This document shows, piece after piece, positions 15,369 to 22,850 of a stretch of 29,605 nucleotides of DNA. The notes below the pieces were generated by a model. It was not told where the DNA came from. It ran no database searches and saw only the letters and a program-made list of their open reading frames with translations. How positions within the stretch are numbered: position 1 is the stretch's first letter; every line of letters starts with the position of its first letter. The stretch is from an uncultured Eubacteriales bacterium (GTDB lineage Bacteria > Bacillota > Clostridia > Oscillospirales > Acutalibacteraceae): NCBI GenBank assembly GCA_934728355.1, contig CAKVEA010000010.1:1-29605 (forward strand), in the 5' to 3' direction. A program made the translations under genes and the position numbers.

Positions 15369-16343
15369 CTAATTAATCAGTAAGCGCTTATTTTTTTTAG
15401 AACCTTCAACAGAAGATTTCCAAATAATTTGCATAAGACTTTGGTGTCCGTGTTTAATACAATCATTTCTCATTTTAGAAGTCATTCCTTTACCATCGTT
15501 TTCACAGCACACTCTATTCATACAGTAATCCAGAAATTCATCACTTTCCACTCCGAAACAAAATAATTTATGGTTACTGTTACTTGTAACTTCTTTTAAT
15601 ATTTTCAATACTTGATCTTCATTATCACGACCCAAAGAATATACATATAGAATTCTTGACTCCGTTAAACCGTCTTCATTTACATCACTGTTAAAATCAT
15701 CGATATCTTGTTTTATTAAAAGCCTTGCTCCTTTCGGTGAAATAGCTTGAACACTTTTGACTCTGGTTAATGTAGTATTGACTTTTATACCATCATAGCT
15801 ATAATTCATTTTTCCTTCTTTAAACCCATGAGGACAGCCCATCATAATAGAACCTATAGAACAAATAGTAATGTTAATAGTTTTTATTTTATCCTTTATA
15901 AGATTTTTAAATATATTAAATTCTCCATCGAAAATAAACATCTGATATAGAGTACAGTTTACTGTTTGTATACTTGGGTAAATTTTAGCAACCAAATTTA
16001 CTAGGCGAACATAATAATCATTTTCTTTTTCTAAAGTGGCAAAATCTCGAAAATCAAAGATTTTAATCATTTTCATTGCTTCTGCTGCATTTTTGCTAAT
16101 AAGTGGCAAAGTACGAAGACTTTTAAACTCTTCTCTTTTATACCATTTATCTTTCTTATCGTCACGATAAAAAGGCATATTTATAAATACGCACGCTAAG
16201 TAGACAGGCTCTAATTTCACTGTTGATTTCTTTTGTGTATGTAATGAAAGTGAATTACCGGCACATACACTAAGTCCCCCGAACAGACCGATTTGAAATG
16301 CGATTCCAACAGAAATAACTTTTGAAATCAGAGATTTTTTCAT
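15369..16343 (-). CDS. Secreted protein of unknown function
   Basis: A 324-residue protein not recognised. Residues 1-28 form a Sec signal peptide (MKKSLISKVISVGIAFQIGL..., cleavage after VCA). The mature part is mixed in charge, with no membrane helix and several cysteines, including a VCCEND pair near the C-terminus. Residues about 70-93 (REEFKSLRTLPLISKNAAEA) resemble the helix pair seen in the LRR proteins at 301-5146, so a distant relation is possible but weak. RBS GGAGGAAA lies well placed before the ATG. It stands alone between the tRNA operon terminator and the nested repeat at 15222-15294. Confidence 0.85.
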   Translation of the reverse strand: MKKSLISKVISVGIAFQIGLFGGLSVCAGNSLSLHTQKKSTVKLEPVYLACVFINMPFYRDDKKDKWYKREEFKSLRTLPLISKNAAEAMKMIKIFDFRDFATLEKENDYYVRLVNLVAKIYPSIQTVNCTLYQMFIFDGEFNIFKNLIKDKIKTINITICSIGSIMMGCPHGFKEGKMNYSYDGIKVNTTLTRVKSVQAISPKGARLLIKQDIDDFNSDVNEDGLTESRILYVYSLGRDNEDQVLKILKEVTSNSNHKLFCFGVESDEFLDYCMNRVCCENDGKGMTSKMRNDCIKHGHQSLMQIIWKSSVEGSKKNKRLLIN

Positions 16344-16413
16344 TACTTTTTTCCTCCAAAAAATTAAATGTTTAATTTGGTTTCAAAGCATAATGATATA
16401 TTTTTATAACAAA

Positions 16414-16447
16414 AATCCAGAAATACGCAAAAACACATTCCTGGATT
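16414..16447 (-). terminator. Terminator of the tRNA operon
   Basis: On the minus strand AATCCAGGAAT pairs with ATTTCTGGATT (11 bp, one G-U pair), followed by TTTGTT. It lies 11 bases after the tRNA-Lys CCA end. Confidence 0.65.
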
Positions 16448-16457
16448 CAAAAAATAC

Positions 16458-16533
16458 TGGTGAGCCATCGGGGACTCGAACCCCGGACAACCGGATTAAA
16501 AGTCAGGTGCTCTACCAACTGAGCTAATGGCTC
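16458..16533 (-). tRNA. tRNA-Lys(TTT)
   Basis: 76 bases with encoded CCA. Acceptor arms GAGCCAT and ATGGCTC, T-loop GGTTCGAGTCC, anticodon loop CTTTTAA. Last gene of the tRNA operon. Confidence 0.97.
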
Positions 16534-16553
16534 TTATTCAATTTAGTTTGCTG

Positions 16554-16628
16554 TGGCTGGGATGGCTGGATTCGAACCAGCGAATGATGGAGTCAAAGTC
16601 CATTGCCTTACCGCTTGGCGACACCCCA
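16554..16628 (-). tRNA. tRNA-Gln(TTG)
   Basis: 75 bases with encoded GCCA. Acceptor arms TGGGGTG and CATCCCA, anticodon loop CTTTGAC, T-arm GCTGGTTCGAATCCAGC. Confidence 0.96.
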
Positions 16629-16651
16629 ATACTTATAATCTAAAGGAAACA

Positions 16652-16729
16652 TGGGGTGGATAATCGGACTTGAACCGATGGCCTCCAGAGCCACAATCTG
16701 GCGCTCTAGCCAACTGAGCTATACCCACC
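16652..16729 (-). tRNA. tRNA-His(GTG)
   Basis: 78 bases counting the extra 5' G (G-1) that pairs with C73, the mark of tRNA-His. Acceptor arms GTGGGTA and TATCCAC, anticodon GTG in ATTGTGG, encoded CCA. QueH would act on this GUN-decoding tRNA. Confidence 0.96.
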
Positions 16730-16736
16730 ATATACC

Positions 16737-16813
16737 TGGTGCGCCAGAAGGGATTCGAACCCCTGACCTACTGCTTAGAAGGCAGTTGCTCTATCCTGCT
16801 GAGCTACTAGCGC
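16737..16813 (-). tRNA. tRNA-Arg(TCT)
   Basis: 77 bases with encoded CCA. Acceptor arms GCGCTAG and CTGGCGC, anticodon loop CTTCTAA. Confidence 0.96.
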
Positions 16814-16849
16814 CTAAAAATTTTCCGCACCCCGGGAGTAACCTAACAT

Positions 16850-16923
16850 TGGAGCGGGTGATGGGAATCGAACCCACGCTATCAGCTTGGAAGGCTGAAG
16901 TTCTACCATTGAACTACACCCGC
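16850..16923 (-). tRNA. tRNA-Gly(TCC)
   Basis: 74 bases with encoded CCA. Acceptor arms GCGGGTG and CACCCGC, U73, anticodon loop CTTCCAA. First gene of the tRNA operon. Confidence 0.96.
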
Positions 16924-16943
16924 ACCTCCTGTCAACGAAACTT

Positions 16944-16973
16944 ATTTTAGCACATGCTATATAAACTTGTCAA
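16944..16973 (-). promoter_or_regulatory. Promoter of the tRNA operon
   Basis: On the minus strand: -35 TTGACA (16973-16968), 18-base spacer, -10 TAAAAT (16949-16944), about 20 bases before tRNA-Gly. Confidence 0.8.
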
Positions 16974-17039
16974 CAGTATTTTTAAAAAAATTTTTAAAAA
17001 ATCGTTTTGAATAAAAAAATAAGCTATTTTTTAAAAAAA

Positions 17040-17753
17040 TTATGAAACTTTTTCTATATCTCTCTTTAATTTTTCTATTATTCTCTTTTCAAGCCTTGAA
17101 ATGTACGATTGAGAGATTCCTAAAAGGTCGGCGACTTCTTTTTGAGTATGTTCTTTTTTTCCGGCTAATCCAAAACGAAGTTCCATTATAAGTTTGTCTC
17201 TTTCAGATAAATTTTCAACTGCACTTCTTACTAGTAAGCATTCTGTTTCTTGTTCCAAATGAGAAGTTACCAAATCTTTGTCACTTCCCAAAACATCACA
17301 AAAAAGTAATTCATTACCATTTTTGTCAACATTTAAAGGTTCATCTATAGAAGTTTCATTTTTAAGCGAAGAAGTTTTTCTTAAATACATTAATATTTCA
17401 TTTTCAATACATCTTGAAGCATAAGTAGCAAGCTTTATGTTCCTCGAGGGGCAAAAAGTATTAACTGCTTTAATAAGTCCTATACTGCCTATTGAAATCA
17501 AATCCTCTATATGAGTACCTGTAGAGTCAAATTTTTTTGCGATATATACAACCAGTCTTAAATTATGTGTTATTAACGGCTCTCTTGCACTTTTGGGTGC
17601 ACCTTCCATAATTTTTCTCATTATTGAGTCTTCTTCCTCTTTGCTAAGTGGTGCCGGAAGTGTCTCAGGACCATTTATATAGTGGACCCCTCTTTTTCCC
17701 CATTTGTATATTAAACGTTTTATGTAATCAATTATTTTTTTAAGTATTTTCAA
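17040..17753 (-). CDS. sigE: Sporulation sigma factor SigE (mother cell)
   Basis: A 237-residue sigma-70 factor of the SigE/SigK type. The basic, amphipathic N-terminus (MKILKKIIDYIKRLIYKWGK) and the YINGPETLPAPLSKEEE junction match pro-SigE, which is held inactive until SpoIIGA removes the pro-piece. Region 2 shows NLRLVVYIAKKFDSTGTHIEDLISIGSIGLIKA and LATYASRCIENEILMYLR; region 4 has the helix-turn-helix KEVADLLGISQSYISRLEKR. Full length with no visible defect. It lies 22 bases after spoIIGA in one operon. sigG, the usual next gene, is absent; a tRNA operon follows. Confidence 0.95.
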   Translation of the reverse strand: MKILKKIIDYIKRLIYKWGKRGVHYINGPETLPAPLSKEEEDSIMRKIMEGAPKSAREPLITHNLRLVVYIAKKFDSTGTHIEDLISIGSIGLIKAVNTFCPSRNIKLATYASRCIENEILMYLRKTSSLKNETSIDEPLNVDKNGNELLFCDVLGSDKDLVTSHLEQETECLLVRSAVENLSERDKLIMELRFGLAGKKEHTQKEVADLLGISQSYISRLEKRIIEKLKRDIEKVS

Positions 17754-17775
17754 TTTAAATCTCTCTCCTCTTTTA

Positions 17776-18621
17776 TCAGTCTATAAGTAAAGGATTTACA
17801 AGAGCGGGAATTTCGCAAGGAAGTGTTTTATCGGGACAAACAGCTATATAAGCTTGCTTTTGAACATCATTATTTATTTTAATAAATTCAGGCTTAAAAG
17901 CCGGAAAAAGTCCATCTCCCGAAACTGTTTGGAATGGGATAAATCTTATTTTCAAATTACCATTGTTAATAAAAGTTTCGGCTGAAGAAGTATAACTAAA
18001 AAAATCGGGAAAATTTTCTTCTACTACTTTTTTCGAAATAACTACAGCAGGTAAATTGGAAAAAGGCTCTTTAAGACTGTTGCATGTATCAACTTTAGCT
18101 TTTACTTTAAAACTTTTGTCCTTTAATTTCACAAAAACGTCGCATATAATGTTTTTATTTTCTCTTCTTTCAAGAATTTTATTTGAAAACTCAATTATCA
18201 TATAAGAAATTAAAGTAGATCCTATAAGAATCATCGGTGAAATATTAAAGTAAACAACACCATTATTCACAACCATGCCTTGAGGCCTGAAAACATACCA
18301 TAATGCAAACATTATTCCCGAAAATGCAAAACAAGATATAAAAAAACAAATCATACTTTTTATAAATATTTTAAGATTTTTAAACCCAAAAACAGTCCCT
18401 ACTATACTCGCTGCCATAAAAACTTTAACAGCTAAAGAAATCGGTGCGGAAGCATCAGGTAAAAATATGTAAAGAGAATAGATACCGCTTAAAATTTCAC
18501 CTAAAATTAATCTTGGAATTTTAAATTTTAAATATAAAAATTTAGAAGTAACCAAAAGTAAAAAATAATTTATTATTAAATTTACTCCTATAAGTATGTC
18601 TATATATACTGTTTGCTTCAT
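17776..18621 (-). CDS. spoIIGA: Pro-SigE processing protease SpoIIGA
   Basis: A 281-residue membrane aspartic protease. About five N-terminal membrane helices (within 1-147) are followed by a soluble protease domain (about 155-281). The catalytic motif, DTG in known members, reads VDTCNSLKEPF here, with Asp178 kept and Gly replaced by Cys180 (codon TGC at 18084-18082). Its location next to sigE and its length agree with the family. RBS GGGGG directly precedes the ATG. Since the frame is open and the rest is normal, the protein is probably made; whether Cys is tolerated at this place is unknown. Confidence 0.9.
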   Translation of the reverse strand: MKQTVYIDILIGVNLIINYFLLLVTSKFLYLKFKIPRLILGEILSGIYSLYIFLPDASAPISLAVKVFMAASIVGTVFGFKNLKIFIKSMICFFISCFAFSGIMFALWYVFRPQGMVVNNGVVYFNISPMILIGSTLISYMIIEFSNKILERRENKNIICDVFVKLKDKSFKVKAKVDTCNSLKEPFSNLPAVVISKKVVEENFPDFFSYTSSAETFINNGNLKIRFIPFQTVSGDGLFPAFKPEFIKINNDVQKQAYIAVCPDKTLPCEIPALVNPLLID

Positions 18622-18676
18622 ATAACCCCCTATACATCTTTTTTATTTATGATTTTTAGGGCCTTGATAATATTAT

Positions 18677-18706
18677 TACTTAAAATGTAGTAAGTATTAT
18701 GTCAAA
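18677..18706 (-). promoter_or_regulatory. Candidate Spo0A-type promoter of spoIIGA-sigE
   Basis: On the minus strand -35 TTGACA (18705-18700) has TAAGTA 17 bases on or TAATAA 21 bases on. The -35 lies in TTTGACA, one base from the reverse Spo0A box TTCGACA. The B. subtilis spoIIG promoter is known for a widely spaced sigma-A site with Spo0A boxes at the -35, so the long-spacer reading is attractive but unproven. Confidence 0.45.
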
Positions 18707-18735
18707 AACAGGCGGAAACAAAAAAATATTTTTTC

Positions 18736-18764
18736 TTGACATTATTTCAGAAAACAAATAAAAT
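18736..18764 (+). promoter_or_regulatory. Promoter of tRNA-Ser and tdk
   Basis: -35 TTGACA (18736-18741), 17-base spacer, -10 TAAAAT (18759-18764), 28 bases before the tRNA. It is divergent from the spoIIGA promoter. Confidence 0.8.
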
Positions 18765-18792
18765 ATTCATGTACTGAATTTGTAATAAACTT

Positions 18793-18881
18793 GGAGCGGT
18801 ATCGAAGTGGTCATAACGGGGCTGACTCGAAATCAGTTTGGGAGCAATCCCACGTGGGTTCGAATCCCACCCGCTCCGCCA
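18793..18881 (+). tRNA. tRNA-Ser(CGA)
   Basis: 89 bases with encoded GCCA and the long variable arm of a class II tRNA (TTTGGGAGCAATCCCA). Acceptor arms GGAGCGG and CCGCTCC, anticodon loop CTCGAAA. Confidence 0.95.
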
Positions 18882-18908
18882 AAATAAAAATAATATTTAT
18901 CTTAAATG

Positions 18909-18926
18909 GGTGTCCCTACGGACACC
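18909..18926 (+). other. Short hairpin between tRNA-Ser and tdk
   Basis: GGTGTCC-CTAC-GGACACC, a perfect 7-bp stem with no T-run after it. It may be a processing or weak attenuation signal between the tRNA and tdk. Confidence 0.4.
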
Positions 18927-18957
18927 TTATGTAATCGTAAAAACAAGGGTGAACATT

Positions 18958-19515
18958 TTGAAGCTTTATTTTTATTACGGAGTAATGGGCTCCAGTAAAA
19001 CCGCAAATGCACTTATGAAAAAATTCAATTTTGAAGAACGAGGAAAGAAAGTTATTCTTTTAAAACCTAGTTTAGACACAAGAGACGGAAAAACAATTAT
19101 AAAGTCAAGAATAGGACTTTCAAGCGAAGCTATTCTTCTCGAGAGAAATGCTTCAATCTTTGATATACTTAAAAATTGCAGTTACGATATAATCATAGTT
19201 GACGAAGCTCAATTTTTGTCAAGTCATCAGGTCGATGAATTAAGAAAATTAGCCGATAACGGCATAATGATTATGTGTTACGGATTAAAAACAGATTACA
19301 CAGGACATTTATTTGAAGGTTCAAGAAGAATAGTGGAAGTTTGCGATACTATGCGAGAAATTCAGTCTATGTGCAGCAAGTGCACAACCAAAGCTATAAT
19401 TAATGCAAGATATTCCGGCAATAAGGTTATTTACAGTGGAAATATTATCGACATCGGCGGAGAAGATAAATATATCGCTCTTTGCCACAAATGTTGGACT
19501 AAAGGAAATATATAA
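18958..19515 (+). CDS. tdk: Thymidine kinase
   Basis: A 185-residue type II thymidine kinase that phosphorylates thymidine in the salvage pathway. It shows a P-loop GVMGSSKT (8-15), the DEAQF motif after DIIIVD, a lasso loop with GLKTDYTGHLFEGS, and a zinc site of CSKC and CHKC pairs. The P-loop lacks the usual SGK triad, having SSK; this form is seen in some Clostridia. I start it at the TTG at 18958 because AAGGGTG lies six bases upstream; the open frame extends back into tRNA-Ser, which is not coding. Confidence 0.93.
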   Translation: MKLYFYYGVMGSSKTANALMKKFNFEERGKKVILLKPSLDTRDGKTIIKSRIGLSSEAILLERNASIFDILKNCSYDIIIVDEAQFLSSHQVDELRKLADNGIMIMCYGLKTDYTGHLFEGSRRIVEVCDTMREIQSMCSKCTTKAIINARYSGNKVIYSGNIIDIGGEDKYIALCHKCWTKGNI

Positions 19516-19563
19516 GCAAAACAATATTTTAAGTAAGCACATTGTTGAGGTGAAATATTTTAA

Positions 19564-20922
19564 ATGAGCACTGACATTTCTAATTTTGAAGAAAGTAAAT
19601 TACATTATAATTTAGAAGCAGAGCAGTCGGTGCTTGGTTCGGTGCTCATAGATTCCTCTTGCCTTGATCAAATAGCTGAAATAATTACCAGTCCTGACTA
19701 TTTTTATGTCTCGAGTCATAAGAAAATATATAGTATTATGCTTGAAATGTTTACTTCCGGTCAGGCAGTAGATTATGTTACTTTACTTGATAAATTAAAA
19801 TACGAAAATGATGAAGCGATAAATTATAAATCTTATCTTTTACAACTGGCTCAAAGTGTTCCTTCGGTTGCAAATATAGTTTATTATGCTGAGATTGTAA
19901 GAGATAAATACAGTATTAGAAAACTGGTAAATGCAGCAAATGAAATAATAGAAAATTCTTCTGATTCCGAGCTTAATCCTTCGGAACTTTTAAATTATGC
20001 AGAACAAAAAATTTTTGACATAAGAAGAGGAAAGGAAACTCACGGATTACAAAAAATAAACGAAATTGTACTTCAAACATTCGATCGCTTAGATTATTTA
20101 AATTCCCAAACAGAATTTGAATACAGTGGTGTACCAACAGGTATAAAAGACCTCGACAGAGTAATTATGGGGCTTAATAAAACTGACCTCATATTGCTTG
20201 CATCACGCCCGGGTATGGGAAAAACAAGTTTTTCGTTAAATATAGCTCATCATGTTGGAGTGGTAAAAGAAAAAAAAGTTGCTTTTTTCTCACTTGAGAT
20301 GTCAAAAGAACAGCTCGTTTCCAGAATGCTTTCAACAGAAGCAAGAATACCTGGTCAAACGCTCAGAATAGGCAAACTTTCGGATCAAGAATGGGCAAGG
20401 TTAATCGAGGCAGGAGATACATTATCTAAAGCTCCGATATACATAGACGACACACCAGGAATAACCATTCCTGAAATGAAAGCAAAGTTAAGAAGATTGG
20501 GAGGAGCGGATTTAGTAATTATAGATTATCTTCAATTAATGTCGAGTCCTAAGGCAATTAACAACCGCGTTCAGGAAATTTCAGAAATAACAAGAAATTT
20601 AAAAATTCTTGCAAAAGAGCTTGATGTTCCGCTTCTTACACTCTCACAACTTTCAAGAGCAAGTGAACAACGCACAGATCACAAACCTGTACTTTCGGAC
20701 TTAAGAGATTCCGGATCTATTGAGCAAGATGCTGACATAGTTATGTTTTTATATAGAGAAGGGTATTACTCAAATGGAGAAAATTCCGAAAGTTGCGATA
20801 TAAATAGCGGTGAATGCATAGTTGCTAAAAATCGTCATGGCGAAACTCGTTCGGTACCTCTACATTGGCAAGGTGAGTTTATGCATTTTACTGCTCGGGA
20901 GGGCTTGAGAAATGATTTCTAA
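19564..20922 (+). CDS. dnaB: Replicative DNA helicase DnaB
   Basis: A 452-residue hexameric 5'-3' helicase of the replication fork. The N-terminal domain (about 12-115: LEAEQSVLGSVLID, DYFYVSSHKKIY) is followed by a RecA-type motor: Walker A ASRPGMGKTSF (about 213-223), VAFFSLEMSKEQL, Walker B LVIIDYLQLM, LKILAKELDVPLLTLSQLSR and DLRDSGSIEQDADIVMFLYR. No intein interrupts it. GAGGTG lies 11 bases before the ATG. Its end overlaps tilS by 11 bases. Confidence 0.97.
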   Translation: MSTDISNFEESKLHYNLEAEQSVLGSVLIDSSCLDQIAEIITSPDYFYVSSHKKIYSIMLEMFTSGQAVDYVTLLDKLKYENDEAINYKSYLLQLAQSVPSVANIVYYAEIVRDKYSIRKLVNAANEIIENSSDSELNPSELLNYAEQKIFDIRRGKETHGLQKINEIVLQTFDRLDYLNSQTEFEYSGVPTGIKDLDRVIMGLNKTDLILLASRPGMGKTSFSLNIAHHVGVVKEKKVAFFSLEMSKEQLVSRMLSTEARIPGQTLRIGKLSDQEWARLIEAGDTLSKAPIYIDDTPGITIPEMKAKLRRLGGADLVIIDYLQLMSSPKAINNRVQEISEITRNLKILAKELDVPLLTLSQLSRASEQRTDHKPVLSDLRDSGSIEQDADIVMFLYREGYYSNGENSESCDINSGECIVAKNRHGETRSVPLHWQGEFMHFTAREGLRNDF

Positions 20923-22246
20923 AGCTTTAAAAACAATAAACAGTTATAAAATGCTTGAAAATACTAAAAATGTAATAGTAGGTCTTTCCGGCGGTGCCGA
21001 TTCTATTTCACTTACACATTTTTTATATACAATAAGTAAGAAGATGAATTTTAATTTACATGCTGTGCATATAAATCATGGTATTAGAAATGAAGAAGCA
21101 AAAAGGGATGAAATTTTCGTAAAAGATTTCTGTAAAAAATTGAAAATAAATTTAATTATTAAAGAAGTAGATATTCCTAAAATTTCAAAAGAACTAAAAA
21201 TCGGAATGGAAGAAGCAGGAAGAAAAATAAGATATGAAGTATTTAGTCAAGTAGCAAACCAAAACGAAAATTCAAAAATTGCCACGGCACACACTCTTTC
21301 TGACAATGTAGAAACTATTTTAATGCGTCTCTCAAGAGGAACAGGTTTGAAAGGCCTTTGTGGAATTCCTCCTGTACGTGAAAATATAATACGGCCGTTG
21401 ATTGAAATAAAAAGAGAAGAAATAGAAGAATATTGCCATAAAAATAATCTTATCTATGTAAACGACAGTTCAAACTTTGAAAAAGATTACACAAGAAATA
21501 AAATTCGTATAGATATTATCCCTAAGTTTAAAGAAATAAATCCGAATTTTGAAAATGCGATAAACCGAGCTATTATTTCTATACGAGAAGACGAAAATTA
21601 TTTAGAAAATGTTGTAGATAAAATTCAAAGTAGTAGTTCTCCAAATGAAATAGTTTATCTCCCATCTGCCATAAAAAATCGTTTGCTCATGAAAATTATT
21701 AATAAGCACAGTGAAAATGGCAGTACAGAACAGAAACATATAAAAGATTTAGAAAAAATAATAAAAAATAAGCAAGGAAAAATGTGTATCTCAGGAGGGA
21801 AAACAGTATCGTATTCAAAAGGAAATTTAAATGTAGAAGAAAATTCAAATCATGAATATCCTAAATGGCAGTACCCTATTAAAAATTTAAATATATTACC
21901 TGAAATAGAAACTAAAATAATTTTAGATATAATTAGTATTGAAGAATACAATAAACTAACAAATAGAAAGAGTATTTATGCTCTTGATTTTGAAAAAGTC
22001 CCACCTGGCAGTGTTTTCAGAAATAGGCGTTCCGGAGACAAATTTACTTTTAAAGAAAGAAAAATAACGAAAAGTATTAAAAAGATTTTTAATGAAGTTA
22101 AAATTCCCCCTAAAGCTCGGGAAAATATACCAATTCTTGCAAATAAAAGTACTGTTATATGGGCTCACAAAATCGGTGTTTCAAAAAATTTTATTCCAAA
22201 CTCAGAAACTGAAAAAGTAGCAATAATCAAACTAGAAAAAAATTAA
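20912..22246 (+). CDS. tilS: tRNA(Ile)-lysidine synthase TilS
   Basis: A 444-residue enzyme that uses ATP and lysine to turn C34 of the CAU tRNA-Ile into lysidine, so that it reads AUA. The PP-loop is VGLSGGADSISL (23-34); other family marks are HINHGIRNEEAKRDE, ATAHTLSDNVETILMRLSRGTGLKGLCGI, RPLI, and NYTRN-like DYTRNKIR. The C-terminal domain is present. The ATG overlaps the end of dnaB with GGAGGG upstream inside dnaB. It leads to hpt in the usual tilS-hpt-ftsH order. Confidence 0.96.
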   Translation: MISKALKTINSYKMLENTKNVIVGLSGGADSISLTHFLYTISKKMNFNLHAVHINHGIRNEEAKRDEIFVKDFCKKLKINLIIKEVDIPKISKELKIGMEEAGRKIRYEVFSQVANQNENSKIATAHTLSDNVETILMRLSRGTGLKGLCGIPPVRENIIRPLIEIKREEIEEYCHKNNLIYVNDSSNFEKDYTRNKIRIDIIPKFKEINPNFENAINRAIISIREDENYLENVVDKIQSSSSPNEIVYLPSAIKNRLLMKIINKHSENGSTEQKHIKDLEKIIKNKQGKMCISGGKTVSYSKGNLNVEENSNHEYPKWQYPIKNLNILPEIETKIILDIISIEEYNKLTNRKSIYALDFEKVPPGSVFRNRRSGDKFTFKERKITKSIKKIFNEVKIPPKARENIPILANKSTVIWAHKIGVSKNFIPNSETEKVAIIKLEKN

Positions 22247-22267
22247 AATTTAAGGAGCAAAAATATA

Positions 22268-22807
22268 ATGAATGAATATATAGGCAAAATATTTTTAAAC
22301 TGCGAAGAAATTGACAAAATTGTTAAAAGATTAGGTAAACAAATTACCAGTGATTATAAAGATAAAAGCCTTCTTCTTGTAGGAATTTTAAAAGGATCTA
22401 TTTTATTTATTTCAGATCTTATGAAAGAAATAAAACTTTATAACTGTGAAGTTGATTTTATGTGTATGTCAAGTTATGTGGGAACACAAAATTTAGGAGG
22501 AGAAGTTAAAGTTTTAAAAGGTCTCGACATAGATATAACCAATTACGATGTGTTAATCATTGAAGATATTCTTGAAAGCGGATATACTTTAAAAAAAGTT
22601 ACTGAAATGTTAAAAGAAAAAAATCCAAAGAGCCTTAAAATATGTACATTTTTAGATAAACCTTCAAAAAGAAAAGTAGATATAGAAGCAGATTATGTCG
22701 GAATAGAAATTTCAGATAAATTTGTAATTGGATACGGAATGGATTATAATGGTAAGTATAGAAATTTACCATTTGTAACTGTTCTCGACGAAAGCAGTAA
22801 TACATAA
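22268..22807 (+). CDS. hpt: Hypoxanthine phosphoribosyltransferase
   Basis: A 179-residue purine salvage enzyme joining hypoxanthine (or guanine) to PRPP. It shows LLLVGILKGSILFISDL at 35-51, SSYVGT, and the PRPP loop IIEDILESGYTLK (97-109). In most family members the loop is EDI-I/V-D-T/S-G; here the residue that is usually Asp is Glu103. The 3' end IEISDKFVIGYGMDYNGKYRNLPFV is standard. AAGGAG precedes the ATG by nine bases. Cotranscribed with tilS and ftsH. Confidence 0.95.
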   Translation: MNEYIGKIFLNCEEIDKIVKRLGKQITSDYKDKSLLLVGILKGSILFISDLMKEIKLYNCEVDFMCMSSYVGTQNLGGEVKVLKGLDIDITNYDVLIIEDILESGYTLKKVTEMLKEKNPKSLKICTFLDKPSKRKVDIEADYVGIEISDKFVIGYGMDYNGKYRNLPFVTVLDESSNT

Positions 22808-22850
22808 ATGAATTTCTTTATAAAAATGAAAGTATGGAGTGATGTTAATT

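Noticed and set aside
16651..16950. Plus-strand open frame across the tRNA genes (GIRTPDLLLRRQLLYPAELL-type peptide)
   Set aside because: It is the complement of tRNA-His, tRNA-Arg and tRNA-Gly; such peptides are a well-known false call over antisense tRNA.
18838..18957. Upstream extension of the tdk frame
   Set aside because: It begins within tRNA-Ser; the TTG at 18958 has a proper RBS and fits the length of the family.
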